Shown in pieces: positions 16,503 through 25,041 of a stretch of 64,000 nt of DNA (the first letter of the stretch is position 1; each line of letters opens with the position of its first letter). A program made the translations under genes and the position numbers. The DNA comes from Novosphingobium chloroacetimidivorans (GTDB lineage Bacteria > Pseudomonadota > Alphaproteobacteria > Sphingomonadales > Sphingomonadaceae), in the NCBI RefSeq assembly GCF_014204535.1, contig NZ_JACHLR010000004.1, positions 268,368-332,367 on the forward strand, read 5' to 3'. The notes beneath the pieces are model-generated. The model made no database searches, was not told the origin of the DNA, and saw only the letters and a program-made list of their open reading frames with translations.

Positions 16503-18220
16503 CAGGCCGCCTCCGCCTGCGGGCCGGGCTGGCCGGGCGTTTCGTTCAGCATCTGGCGCAAGGCCTGGACCGAGCTGCCGTGCTTCTCGGCAACGATGCG
16601 CTGCGCCAGTTCGACCTGGCGGGCGAGCAGTTCGGAGCGCGAGATGTCGACATCGACACCGTTCTCGTCCCGCTTGGTCATGGCGATCTGCGCGACCGAT
16701 CCTGCCGGACCGATCCGGGCGACGTCATCGTCATCCTCGTCGTTGGCGGCGGCGCCCTTCTTGCCCTTCTTCGGCTTGGCCGCCTTGTCGCCGCCGATCT
16801 TGGCGATGAGCGGACGCACGGCGAGCAAGAGCACCAGCAGGACCGCGATCACCGCCGCGCCATAGCGCACCAGCGTGGCGAACCACGGCGTCTCGTAGAA
16901 GGCGGGAGGCGTATCGTCGACCGCCTCGAAGCTACGCGACACGACCTTCACCTGGTCGCCGCGCTGCGGGTTCGCGCCGACGGCAGCGGCCACCAGCGCC
17001 TCGATATCGGCGAGGTCCTTGGCCTTGGCCCCTTTCATCGCCTCCTTGCTGAGCACCACCGCGACCGACAGGCGCTTGATGCCGCCGGGCCGCTGGTTGG
17101 AAACCGAGACTTCGCGGCCCAGCTCGTAGGTCCGCGTGGAGCTCGATTCACCGTTGGCCGGCGGCTGGCCGTTGGCGGGTGCTTGCGTGCCCTGCGGCGG
17201 ACCGTTCTGCGCCTGCGTGGCGGGCGGCGGCGTGTTCGACAGCACGCCGGGGATGCCGACGGCCGGGGCGGAGCCGGTCGACTGCGACTGCTCCTGCGTT
17301 TCAGAGCGGACCACGCCGTCCTTGTCGTAGCTTTCGCGCGCGGACGTGACGTCGTCCATGTTGAGCTCGACCTGCACTTCGCTCGAGAAGCTGCCTTCGC
17401 CCAGCATCGGGCGCAGGATCTGCGAAACTTGCGCGCGCAGCTTGTCTTCCATGCGCGCCTGCATGTCGAGGCGGTCGGAATCGCCGCTGCGCGCTGCGGA
17501 GAGCAGCGAACCATGCTGGTCCACCACGCGCACCGCGTCGGGCGAAAGCCCCGGCACCGAGGCGGCGACGAGGTTGACGATCGCCGAGACTTGTCCGTCG
17601 CTCAGCTGGCGGCCGGACTTCAGCCGCACCATGACCGAGGCGGTAGGGGCCAGGTTCTCGCGCACGAAGACCGACTTCTCGGCTTCAGCGAGATGGACGC
17701 GGACCGATTCGACGCCGTCGATCTCCATGATCGAGAGCTGCAGGTCGCGCTCGCGGGCCGAGCGCAGGCGCTGGCCTTCCAGGTTGCGGCTGGCGCCCAT
17801 CGGCAGCTTGTCGAGCATCTGGTCGCCGGTCTCGGGCGTCGCCAGCGCGCCGTCCGAGGCGACGAGCATGCGCGCCTTGTAGAAGTCGCTCTCATCGACA
17901 GTGAGCGCGCCGGTCTCGTTGTCGATGTGATAGCCGATGTTGGCGGTGTCGAGCGCGGCGACGACACCGGCCCGCTCGCCGTCCTCGAGCTGGCTGTAGA
18001 GCACGCGCTGCGGCGAGGGTGCGACGGCGGCCCAGGTAAGCGCCGCGCCGCCAAGCGCGGCAACGCCCAGGAACCACGGCAACATGCGCTTCACCGCCGG
18101 CTGGGCGGTGAAAGCGCTCATGCGTGTCAGCACGGAGCCGCCCGCCGGATCGGTCAGCGGGGTGAGTATGGAAGTACCGGGAGGAACGCCTCCGGGAGCG
18201 GCAGGCACGAGGTCAGCCAT
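16502..18220 (-). CDS. fliF: Flagellar MS-ring protein FliF
   Basis: A 572-residue inner-membrane ring protein, the first structure built. Membrane segments lie near residues 48-68 and 440-462. The periplasmic part contains the two ring-building motifs (RVLYSQLEDGERAGVVAALD and LNLEGQRLRSARERDLQLSI-like regions) and a Pro/Gln-rich insert (about 320-365). The C-terminal cytosolic tail, with SRSELLARQVELAQRIVAEK, binds FliG. It follows fliE after 3 bases. Confidence 0.97.
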   Translation of the reverse strand: MADLVPAAPGGVPPGTSILTPLTDPAGGSVLTRMSAFTAQPAVKRMLPWFLGVAALGGAALTWAAVAPSPQRVLYSQLEDGERAGVVAALDTANIGYHIDNETGALTVDESDFYKARMLVASDGALATPETGDQMLDKLPMGASRNLEGQRLRSARERDLQLSIMEIDGVESVRVHLAEAEKSVFVRENLAPTASVMVRLKSGRQLSDGQVSAIVNLVAASVPGLSPDAVRVVDQHGSLLSAARSGDSDRLDMQARMEDKLRAQVSQILRPMLGEGSFSSEVQVELNMDDVTSARESYDKDGVVRSETQEQSQSTGSAPAVGIPGVLSNTPPPATQAQNGPPQGTQAPANGQPPANGESSSTRTYELGREVSVSNQRPGGIKRLSVAVVLSKEAMKGAKAKDLADIEALVAAAVGANPQRGDQVKVVSRSFEAVDDTPPAFYETPWFATLVRYGAAVIAVLLVLLLAVRPLIAKIGGDKAAKPKKGKKGAAANDEDDDDVARIGPAGSVAQIAMTKRDENGVDVDISRSELLARQVELAQRIVAEKHGSSVQALRQMLNETPGQPGPQAEAA

Positions 18221-18223
18221 CTA

Positions 18224-18595
18224 TCACACTCCCATCCGCATGATGTCTTGGTAGGCGCTGAGCAGCTTGTTGCGCACCTGCAGGGTCGCTTCGAAGGCGA
18301 CGCCGGCCTCCTGGCGCGCCAGCATGACCTTGGCGACGTCGGTCACCTCGCCGCGCTGGTAGGCTTCGGAGATGCCTTCCGCCTTCATCTGCGTCGCGTT
18401 GACGCCGTCGAGCGCGGTCTTGAACGCGTCGGCGAAGTTCTGGGCCGGGGCTGCCTGCGTGCCTGCAACCGGAGCGCTGGCCTGCGGCGTGTGGAGCTGC
18501 TGCAGGACCTGGTTGCGATCCATGATCTGGGCCCGCAGCGCCATGATCTGCTGGACGCCGGCGGCGCCCCCACCGATGCCGTTGATCGCGCTCAT
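18224..18595 (-). CDS. fliE: Flagellar hook-basal body protein FliE
   Basis: A 123-residue protein joining the MS ring to the rod. The C-terminal half has the family signature AQNFADAFKTALDGVNATQ and EAGVAFEATLQVRNKLLSAYQ followed by DIMRMGV. The N-terminus is Gly/Gln-rich. It starts in an ATGA overlap with the flbD stop, so the activator and the first structural gene are translated together. Confidence 0.94.
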   Translation of the reverse strand: MSAINGIGGGAAGVQQIMALRAQIMDRNQVLQQLHTPQASAPVAGTQAAPAQNFADAFKTALDGVNATQMKAEGISEAYQRGEVTDVAKVMLARQEAGVAFEATLQVRNKLLSAYQDIMRMGV

Positions 18596-19863
18596 CGACG
18601 GCCACCTGCCGCAGCGCGGCTGATCTCGATGCCGGCGTCACGGAACGACGCGAGGCGGTAACGCAAGGTGCGCTCGGAAATGCCGAGTTCGCGGGCGGCC
18701 TGGAGGCGGTTGCCGCCGCAGGCTTCCAGCGTGTCGATGATGGCGCGCGCCTCGGAAAGCTGCACGACGCTCGACAGCTTGCGCGCGGGCGTCTCGATGT
18801 CGACCGGCTCGGAGACGCTCGGTACGGCGACGAGGCGGGCAGGCATGTCGAACACGATGTGATCGGGGGTGATGGTTGCGGCCTCACCGGCGAGCAGCAG
18901 TGCGCGGCGCACGACGTTCTCGAGTTCGCGCACGTTGCCGGGCCAGGCGTGGATCTTGAGCATGGCGAGCGCGGCCTCGTTGAAGCAGGGCACTCGTGCC
19001 GGGTTGTGGGCGTGGCGCAGCGCCATGCCGAAGGCGAGCGGGGCGATGTCGTCCGCGCGCTCGCGCAAGGGACGCAAGCTGAGCGGGAAGACGTTGAGGC
19101 GATAGTAGAGGTCGGCGCGGAAACGGCCTTCGGCGACTTCGGTGGGAAGGTCGCGGTTGGCGCAGGCGATGACGCGGATGTCGACCGGGATCGGCTTGGT
19201 CGCGCCGATCGGCACCACTTCCTGCTCCTGCAGCGCGCGCAGCAGCTTGGCCTGGAGCGAGAGGGGCAGTTCGGCGATCTCGTCCAGCAGCAGCGTGCCG
19301 CCGTCGGCAGCGCGCATGAAGCCCTCGCTGGCGCCAGTCGCGCCGGTGAACGCGCCCTTCTGGTGGCCGAACAGCATGGCCTCCAGCATGTGCTCGGGCA
19401 TCGCGGCACAGTTAACGGCGATGAAAGGTCCGGCGGCGCGCTTGGAGCGCGCATGGATGAAGCGGCTGAGCACTTCCTTCCCGGTTCCGGTCGGCCCGTT
19501 AATCAAGACGGGAATGTCGCTGACGGCCAGACGATCGGCGAGAGCGAAGACGGAGAGGCTTTCCGGATCGGCGGCGATCGGCTCGCCCGGGCCGGCCATC
19601 GCTGCCAGCGTCATGGCAAGGGCCGATTCGCTGGCTGGGTCGGCATAGCTCACCACCGTGCGTCCGGGACCCTGGCGGGAAATCGCGGTGAGCCCGCGGG
19701 TTAGGGCGATGCGGCGCAGACCGGCGGCGGGAACGCTGGCGTCTTCCACGTCGAGCAAGGCGACCTGGCCCGCCCCCACGAGCGTCGCTGCCACTGCACT
19801 GGCGCGCTGGGCGAGCAGCCCGTGCTTGCGCGCAACATTTTCGCCGATCCCCAGAACGGTCAT
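18592..19863 (-). CDS. flbD: Sigma-54-dependent flagellar activator FlbD
   Basis: A 423-residue enhancer-binding protein that activates sigma-54 promoters of flagellar genes. The AAA+ core (about residues 105-330) has Walker A GPTGTGKE (123-130), the sigma-54 contact loop GAFTGA (170-175) and GGTLLLDEIAELPLSLQ (Walker B). The C-terminus has a Fis-type helix-turn-helix (GNRLQAARELGISERTLRYR). The N-terminal 100 residues look like a degenerate receiver without clear phosphorylation residues, as in Caulobacter FlbD. I chose ATG 19863 with a G-rich site 10 bases upstream. It heads the fliE-fliS operon. Confidence 0.92.
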   Translation of the reverse strand: MTVLGIGENVARKHGLLAQRASAVAATLVGAGQVALLDVEDASVPAAGLRRIALTRGLTAISRQGPGRTVVSYADPASESALAMTLAAMAGPGEPIAADPESLSVFALADRLAVSDIPVLINGPTGTGKEVLSRFIHARSKRAAGPFIAVNCAAMPEHMLEAMLFGHQKGAFTGATGASEGFMRAADGGTLLLDEIAELPLSLQAKLLRALQEQEVVPIGATKPIPVDIRVIACANRDLPTEVAEGRFRADLYYRLNVFPLSLRPLRERADDIAPLAFGMALRHAHNPARVPCFNEAALAMLKIHAWPGNVRELENVVRRALLLAGEAATITPDHIVFDMPARLVAVPSVSEPVDIETPARKLSSVVQLSEARAIIDTLEACGGNRLQAARELGISERTLRYRLASFRDAGIEISRAAAGGRR

Positions 19864-20113
19864 TTCTTCGCAACCCCCAGTGGAAATTAACCACGCTTCG
19901 TTGGCCTCTCTCTGCGGCCGAAACGTCAAAGGCATCGGTAATTTAAGGCCTAGGGAAATTACGTAGTTTAGGGGGCGGCCTGAGTGTCCCGAGGGGCAAG
20001 GCGAAAATTTTTCCGCTTAAAGTTTGAAGGCTCCCACCCGTTCTGGTGGCTGGCAGCTGCGCCGGATGGGCTGGCAGGCTGACGGTTTTCGGGACCACAC
20101 GGGAGTACACACC
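19864..20113. promoter_or_regulatory. Divergent control region between flbD and fliC
   Basis: A 250-base region between two head-to-head genes. Its right part holds the candidate sigma-28 promoter of fliC (20018-20044). The left part is relatively AT-rich (GTAATTTAAGG, GAAATTACGTAG), unlike its surroundings, and should hold the flbD promoter, but I see no clear consensus for any sigma factor there. No convincing sigma-54 site (GG-N10-GC in good context) was found. Confidence 0.55.
20018..20044 (+). promoter_or_regulatory. Candidate FliA (sigma-28) promoter of fliC
   Basis: TAAAGTTT (20018-20025) equals the enterobacterial sigma-28 -35 consensus. Eleven bases further on is CCCGTTCT (20037-20044), which matches GCCGATAA in 4 of 8 positions. 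The CCGTTCT core is shared with elements before flgM, fliD and the second MotA-like gene. The distance to the fliC ATG is about 70 bases. Confidence 0.6.
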
Positions 20114-20953
20114 ATGTCCGTCATCAACACCAACATCTCCGCCATGAAGGCTTCCAACGCTTCGATCAGCGCCAACAAGGCTCTGGGCACCTCGATGGAG
20201 CGCCTCTCGACCGGCAAGCGCATCAACTCCGCCAAGGACGACGCCGCCGGCCTCGCGATCGCCACTTCGATGACCTCGTCGATCAAGGGCATGAGCCAGG
20301 GCATCCGCAACGCCAACGACGGCATCGCCATGGCGCAGACCGCTGAAGGCGCACTGGGCGAAGTCACCAATATGCTGCAGCGCGTCCGCGAGCTGACCGT
20401 GCAGTCGAAGAGCGGCACGTATTCCGACGATGACCGCGCGCTGATGCAGAAGGAAGTTACCCAGCTGCAGGGCCAGATCACCAGCACCTTGTCGAATACC
20501 GAATTCAACGGCACCAAGCTGTTTGACGGATCGGCCGGTGCGGATGCCGATGGCACCGTGAAGATTCAGGTCGGCGCCAATGCCGACGACACCATCGATC
20601 TGGCGTTCGGCACCGATCTCGCGGCCGGCGATGGCATGACTGCTGCTCTTGCCGTCGACATCAGCGCGCTCGACGCCGATGGTACCGAGTTGGAAGACCT
20701 GGATACCGCGATTGGTGAGGTTTCCAGCCTTCGCGCAGACTTGGGCGCCGCGCAGAACCGTCTCGAATCGTCGGTCAACACGATGACCACCAACGTCACC
20801 AACCTTTCAGATGCACGTTCGCGCATCGAGGACACCGACTACTCGGCCGAGACGACTGCGCTCGCCAAGTCGCAGATCCTGTCGCAGGCTTCGACCGCGA
20901 TGATCTCGCAGGCCAACCAGAGCCAGCAGAACGTCCTCTCGCTGCTGCGCTAA
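20114..20953 (+). CDS. fliC: Flagellin FliC
   Basis: A 279-residue flagellin, the filament subunit exported through the flagellar channel. The N-terminal domain ([17 protein letters not shown] ... [20 protein letters not shown]) and C-terminal domain ([21 protein letters not shown] ... QQNVLSLLR) are intact. The central variable part is short (about residues 155-200), so the outer D2/D3 domains are essentially missing, as in many alphaproteobacterial flagellins. I chose ATG 20114 with GGGAG 8 bases upstream. It is monocistronic, with a strong terminator downstream. Confidence 0.98.
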   Translation: MSVINTNISAMKASNASISANKALGTSMERLSTGKRINSAKDDAAGLAIATSMTSSIKGMSQGIRNANDGIAMAQTAEGALGEVTNMLQRVRELTVQSKSGTYSDDDRALMQKEVTQLQGQITSTLSNTEFNGTKLFDGSAGADADGTVKIQVGANADDTIDLAFGTDLAAGDGMTAALAVDISALDADGTELEDLDTAIGEVSSLRADLGAAQNRLESSVNTMTTNVTNLSDARSRIEDTDYSAETTALAKSQILSQASTAMISQANQSQQNVLSLLR

Positions 20954-20997
20954 TCGCGGCAGCCTAGACGGCTAGCCTGCCCCCAGCGGCAGGTACG

Positions 20998-21033
20998 GGC
21001 CCGGCGGTGTTCCCCAGACCGCCGGGCCTTTTT
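20998..21033 (+). terminator. Rho-independent terminator of fliC
   Basis: The perfect 11-bp stem GGCCCGGCGGT / ACCGCCGGGCC (20998-21008 and 21018-21028) with a 9-base loop is followed by TTTTT (21029-21033). It begins 44 bases after the fliC stop. Confidence 0.93.
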
Positions 21034-21354
21034 GCGTCTGCGATCCCTGCCTATGCCTGGGCACACTTTCGCTCGCCGGGATTACGACGGACCGGCGCGA
21101 GGCACTGCTTCGGCGTCGGATGGTACGCGCGTGCCTCCCGGCGAGGGACGCACTTACAGAATTGTAAATTGTGCGAATCGGCTGAACATGGTTGCTAAAA
21201 GATGAAGATCGCGGGCGCTGGTCGCTCGCGAAGTTCATGGGGCATTGAAGATCGAAGTCTGAAGCAGCGCTCGGGCCAGTGGCTCGGAGCGCTGAGTAAA
21301 TCTGACCAAGCATGGCTTATCGCAAGGCGCGAAATCGTGATCCAAGGAGGATTC
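21034..21354. other. Intergenic region before the polysaccharide operon
   Basis: About 320 bases without a supported gene. A short AT-rich patch (TTACAGAATTGTAAATTG, around 21151-21168) could be part of a promoter for gmd, but no spaced -35/-10 pair stands out. AAGGAGG just before 21355 is the gmd ribosome site. Confidence 0.4.
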
Positions 21355-22419
21355 ATGAGCAGGAAAGTTGCACTCATCACCGGCGTGACTGGGCAGGACG
21401 GTGCGTATCTTGCCGAACTACTCCTGGATAAGGGCTACGAAGTTCACGGCATCAAGCGCCGTTCGAGTTCCTTCAACACCGGCCGCATCGAAGCGATGTA
21501 CCAGGACCCGCATGTCGAGGGTGCACGCTTCCACTTGCACCACGGCGACCTCACCGATTCGTCCAACCTCATTCGCATCGTACAGCAGGTGCAGCCGACC
21601 GAGATCTATAACCTGGCGGCCCAGAGCCATGTGCAGGTCAGCTTCGACACGCCGGAATATACCGCCAACGCCGACGGGATCGGCACCCTGCGCCTTCTGG
21701 AAGCCATCCGCATCCTCAAGCTCGAGGACCGGACCCGCTTCTACCAGGCATCCACGTCCGAGCTCTACGGCATGGTGCAGGAAGTGCCGCAGCGCGAATC
21801 GACGCCGTTCTACCCGCGCTCGCCGTATGGCGTCGCCAAGCTCTACGGCTTCTGGACGACGGTGAACTATCGCGAGGCTTACGGGCTGCACGCGTCCAAC
21901 GGCATCCTGTTCAACCACGAGAGCCCGCTGCGCGGAGAAACCTTCGTCACGCGCAAGATCACTCGCGGCGTCGCGGCGATCAAGCTGGGGCGCCAGGACA
22001 AGCTCTGGCTCGGCAACCTCGATGCCAAGCGCGACTGGGGTCACGCGCGTGACTACGTGCGCGGCATGTGGATGATCCTCCAGCAGGACGATCCCGATGA
22101 CTACGTGCTCGCCACCGGTGAAACCACGCAAGTGCGCCGCTTCGTTGAGTGGGCGTTCGAGGATGTCGACATCGCGCTCGAATGGGACGGGCGCGAGGCG
22201 GACGAGAAGGGCTATTGCCGCCGCACCGGCAAGTGCCTGGTCGAAGTCGATCCGCGCTACTTCCGTCCCACCGAAGTCGACCTGCTGATCGGCGATCCGA
22301 GCAAGGCCAAGCAGCGGCTCGGCTGGAGCCACGAGACACCGGTGCGCGACCTGGTGCGCGAGATGGTGACGGCTGACTTGGCGTTGATGCGCCACGCGCC
22401 GCTCGCCCAGGCGCTCTGA
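21355..22419 (+). CDS. gmd: GDP-mannose 4,6-dehydratase
   Basis: A 354-residue short-chain dehydrogenase that turns GDP-mannose into GDP-4-keto-6-deoxymannose, the first committed step to GDP-fucose and related deoxysugars. The NADP-binding motif [15 protein letters not shown] is at the start. The catalytic STSELYG threonine/serine region and YxxxK (YGVAKLYG) lie near residues 130-165, and the [19 protein letters not shown] block is diagnostic. I chose ATG 21355 because of the strong AAGGAGG before it. It opens an eleven-gene operon and is followed by fcl after 6 bases. Confidence 0.97.
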   Translation: MSRKVALITGVTGQDGAYLAELLLDKGYEVHGIKRRSSSFNTGRIEAMYQDPHVEGARFHLHHGDLTDSSNLIRIVQQVQPTEIYNLAAQSHVQVSFDTPEYTANADGIGTLRLLEAIRILKLEDRTRFYQASTSELYGMVQEVPQRESTPFYPRSPYGVAKLYGFWTTVNYREAYGLHASNGILFNHESPLRGETFVTRKITRGVAAIKLGRQDKLWLGNLDAKRDWGHARDYVRGMWMILQQDDPDDYVLATGETTQVRRFVEWAFEDVDIALEWDGREADEKGYCRRTGKCLVEVDPRYFRPTEVDLLIGDPSKAKQRLGWSHETPVRDLVREMVTADLALMRHAPLAQAL

Positions 22420-22425
22420 CGGGCG

Positions 22426-23385
22426 ATGGACACGCCTCGGTTCGACCTGAAGGGCAAGCGCGTCTTCGTCGCCGGTCATCGTGGCATGGTCGGCTTGGCG
22501 CTGGTCCGGCGGCTGGCGCGCGAGGACTGCGAGCTGCTGACAGCGGATCGCGCGCAGCTCGACTTGCGCGACCAGGCTGACGTGCGCGCCTGGTTCGCCG
22601 AGCAGCGCCCGGCCGCGGTGTTCCTGGCGGCGGCCAAAGTCGGCGGCATCCTTGCGAACGACAGCTATCCGGCCGATTTCCTTCTCGAAAATCTGCAGAT
22701 CGCCACCAACGTGATCGAAGCGGCGCATCACTACCGCACCGCCAAGCTGCTATTCCTGGGCTCCAGCTGCATCTACCCGCGCGACGCTGCGCAGCCGATC
22801 CGGGAAGGCGCCTTGCTTACCGGCGCACTGGAACCGACCAACGCATGGTATGCGGTCGCCAAGATTGCCGGGATCAAGCTGTGCGCGGCCTACCGCCGCC
22901 AGCACGGCTGCGACTTCATCTCGGCCATGCCCACCAATCTCTACGGACCGGGCGACAACTTCGACCTTTCCGCCAGCCATGTGCTGCCAGCGCTGATCCG
23001 CAAGGCGCACGAGGCGAAACTGAGCGGCGCGGCGTCCATGACCATCTGGGGCAGCGGCACCCCGCGTCGCGAGTTCCTGCACGTCGACGATCTCGCCGAT
23101 GCCTGCGTCTTCCTGATGGAGCGCTACTCGGGCGACGAGCATGTCAACGTCGGCTCGGGGTGGGACATCCCCATCGCCGAACTCGCCGCCCTGGTGTGCG
23201 ACGTGGTGGGGTTCGGCGGTGAGATCCGCACCGATCCGTCCAGACCGGACGGCACCCCCCGCAAGCTGATGGCCGGCGACAAGCTGGCCGCGCTCGGCTG
23301 GCAACCGCGCATCGCCCTGCGCGAGGGAATTACGGCTGTCTACCGGGCCTATCGCCAGGCAAGCGAGCTGGAGCAGGCGGCGTGA
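22426..23385 (+). CDS. fcl: GDP-L-fucose synthase
   Basis: A 319-residue epimerase/reductase that converts GDP-4-keto-6-deoxymannose to GDP-L-fucose. It has VAGHRGMVGLALVRRL (nucleotide binding), SSCIYPRDAAQPI with the family's SSxIYP, and the YAVAKIAG catalytic Tyr/Lys. NLYGPGDNFD and GSGTPRREFLHVDDLADA complete the signature. Together with gmd this gives GDP-fucose from GDP-mannose. Its stop overlaps the GTG start of the next gene (GTGA). Confidence 0.97.
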   Translation: MDTPRFDLKGKRVFVAGHRGMVGLALVRRLAREDCELLTADRAQLDLRDQADVRAWFAEQRPAAVFLAAAKVGGILANDSYPADFLLENLQIATNVIEAAHHYRTAKLLFLGSSCIYPRDAAQPIREGALLTGALEPTNAWYAVAKIAGIKLCAAYRRQHGCDFISAMPTNLYGPGDNFDLSASHVLPALIRKAHEAKLSGAASMTIWGSGTPRREFLHVDDLADACVFLMERYSGDEHVNVGSGWDIPIAELAALVCDVVGFGGEIRTDPSRPDGTPRKLMAGDKLAALGWQPRIALREGITAVYRAYRQASELEQAA

Positions 23386-24596
23386 ACGTCCTGATCGTCG
23401 GGCTGAACTACGCGCCCGAGCCGGTGGGGATCGGTCCCTACACCGCCGGCATGGCCGCTTCGCTGGTCAGGGCGGGGCACGAGGTCACCGTTATCTGTGC
23501 CAAGCCCTACTATCCGCAGTGGCAGGTCGCGGCGACGGACCGCGGCCTGCGCGCACGGCGCAGCGAGGAGGCCGGTGTGCGCATCGTGCGCGTGCCGATC
23601 TATGTCCCTGCCGTCCCCAGCGGCGCGCGGCGCGTGCTGCATCATCTGAGCTTTGCGCTCTCGGCTCTGCCTGCGGTGCTCGCGGCCGCGACCCGCCGGC
23701 GGCCCGACGTCGTCATCGCGATCGCGCCATCGCTGATCTCGACCGCCATCGCGCGGATCGCCGCGCGGCTGACCGGCGCCAAGCTGTGGCTCCATGTGCA
23801 GGATTTCGAGGTCGCCGCCGCAGGGGCGGTCGGCTTGCTGCGCAAGCCCTGGCTGATGCGCCTGGCGCGTGCGTTCGAGGGGTGGTCGCTGCGGGCCGAC
23901 CGGGTGAGCACGATCTCGCCGCAGATGTGCGACGGCCTGGCGAAGCGCGGCATCGCGCCACGCCGGATCGTCGAGTTCCGCAACTGGGCAACGCTCGACC
24001 GATCTGCCTCGTCCGAAGTTCACGATTATCGCCTTGAGTGGGGGATCGATCGCCCGCATGTCGCGATCTACTCCGGCAGCATCGCCAACAAGCAGGGCCT
24101 CGATCTCATCCTCGAGGCAGCGCGGCGCCTCAGCCATCGGCGCGACCTGGTCTTCGTGGTGTGCGGCAACGGTCCGCAGCGAGAGCGGCTGATCACCGCC
24201 GCGGCGGGGCTCGACAACATCCAGTTCCGCGACCTGCAGCCCGCGGCGCGGCTGGGCGAATTGCTCGCGCTCGCCAGCGTGCACCTGCTGCCGCAAGTCG
24301 CCGATGCGGCCGACTTGCTGCTGCCGTCCAAGCTGACCAACATGCTCCAGTCTGGGCGACCCGTGGTGGCGACGGCAGTGCACGGCACGGCACTCGCCCA
24401 CGAGGTCGAGGGGTGCGGCATGGTCGTGCCGCCGGGTGACGGACACGCCTTTGCCGCCGCGATCGAGCGATTGATCGACCACCCGGAACTGGCGGCGACG
24501 CTGGGTGCGCAAGGCCGCCAGCGGGCGCAGGAGCGCTGGAGCGCACCGCAGATCCTCGGCCGTTTCGAACGGCAGCTATGCGAACTCGCCGCATGA
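23382..24596 (+). CDS. Glycosyltransferase, WcaI-like (GT4 type)
   Basis: A 404-residue GT-B glycosyltransferase. The N-terminal LIVGLNYAPEPVGIGPYTAGM is characteristic of the colanic-acid WcaI branch. The C-terminal half has IYSGSIANKQGLDLILEAA and the nucleotide-sugar region with VCGNGPQRERL; the EX7E-type area is around LPSKLTNMLQSGRPVVATA. It acts at the cytosolic face, adding a sugar to a lipid-linked repeat unit. Donor and acceptor cannot be assigned, although WcaI in E. coli is a fucosyltransferase, which would fit gmd/fcl. Confidence 0.88.
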   Translation: MNVLIVGLNYAPEPVGIGPYTAGMAASLVRAGHEVTVICAKPYYPQWQVAATDRGLRARRSEEAGVRIVRVPIYVPAVPSGARRVLHHLSFALSALPAVLAAATRRRPDVVIAIAPSLISTAIARIAARLTGAKLWLHVQDFEVAAAGAVGLLRKPWLMRLARAFEGWSLRADRVSTISPQMCDGLAKRGIAPRRIVEFRNWATLDRSASSEVHDYRLEWGIDRPHVAIYSGSIANKQGLDLILEAARRLSHRRDLVFVVCGNGPQRERLITAAAGLDNIQFRDLQPAARLGELLALASVHLLPQVADAADLLLPSKLTNMLQSGRPVVATAVHGTALAHEVEGCGMVVPPGDGHAFAAAIERLIDHPELAATLGAQGRQRAQERWSAPQILGRFERQLCELAA

Positions 24597-24687
24597 GTTC
24601 GCATTTTGTTCTTTCCTACAGCATGCCGATGCGCATAGTCATCCGGCTCCTCACGCCGCGGGTCGTCCCCGCCATCAGGAGCTGCCC

Positions 24688-25026
24688 ATGACCTTCCAGA
24701 TCACCGCACCGGCCGCCTATGTGCCGCAGACCGCCATCGCCTTTGCCGCGCCCGAAGGTGCCGCGCTCGTCTCCGACAACTCGCCGCTGCCGATCAGCGA
24801 GCCGTCCTATCGCGGCGCGCGGCCGATCGCCCTCGACACGCCCTTCGCGTCCGCTCGCGCGATTGCGGTGATCGCGCAAGGACCTGGCAACGTCGCCTTC
24901 CGCTTCGGCGATGCGAGCACGATCGCGGTGCCGGTCGCAGTGGGGCTGACCGTCCTGCCGTTTGCCGCGACCCAGATCGTCGCTGCGGGCACCACGGCCC
25001 CCGCCACCTTCCACGCACTGGTCTGA
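24688..25026 (+). CDS. Small protein resembling phage/GTA spike-base proteins
   Basis: A 112-residue protein with no signal peptide or membrane segment. ATG 24688 has AGGAG 7 bases upstream. The second half is beta-rich, with ARAIAVIAQGPGNVAFRF, VGLTVLPFAATQIVAAGTTA and a final ATFHAL. By memory of the family this pattern (RA-x-GxGNV ... LPxxxxxIxAxGTTA) resembles the spike-base proteins of phage tails and gene transfer agents. This is a resemblance, not a proven homology. It directly precedes the SGNH hydrolase gene (15-base gap) and may be its partner. Confidence 0.6.
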   Translation: MTFQITAPAAYVPQTAIAFAAPEGAALVSDNSPLPISEPSYRGARPIALDTPFASARAIAVIAQGPGNVAFRFGDASTIAVPVAVGLTVLPFAATQIVAAGTTAPATFHALV

Positions 25027-25041
25027 GGGAGGACGCCGCAG

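Noticed and set aside
16580..18661. Open frame of 693 codons on the plus strand opposite fliF and fliE
   Set aside because: It is antisense to well-supported genes, with a low-complexity Arg/Gly/His-rich translation and no domain.
20045..20100. Possible sigma-54 promoter before fliC (TGGCTGGCAGCTGCG, CTGGCAGGCTG)
   Set aside because: The GG and GC pairs are 9 or 11 bases apart instead of 10, so they do not fit sigma-54. The sigma-28-like element is a better explanation.
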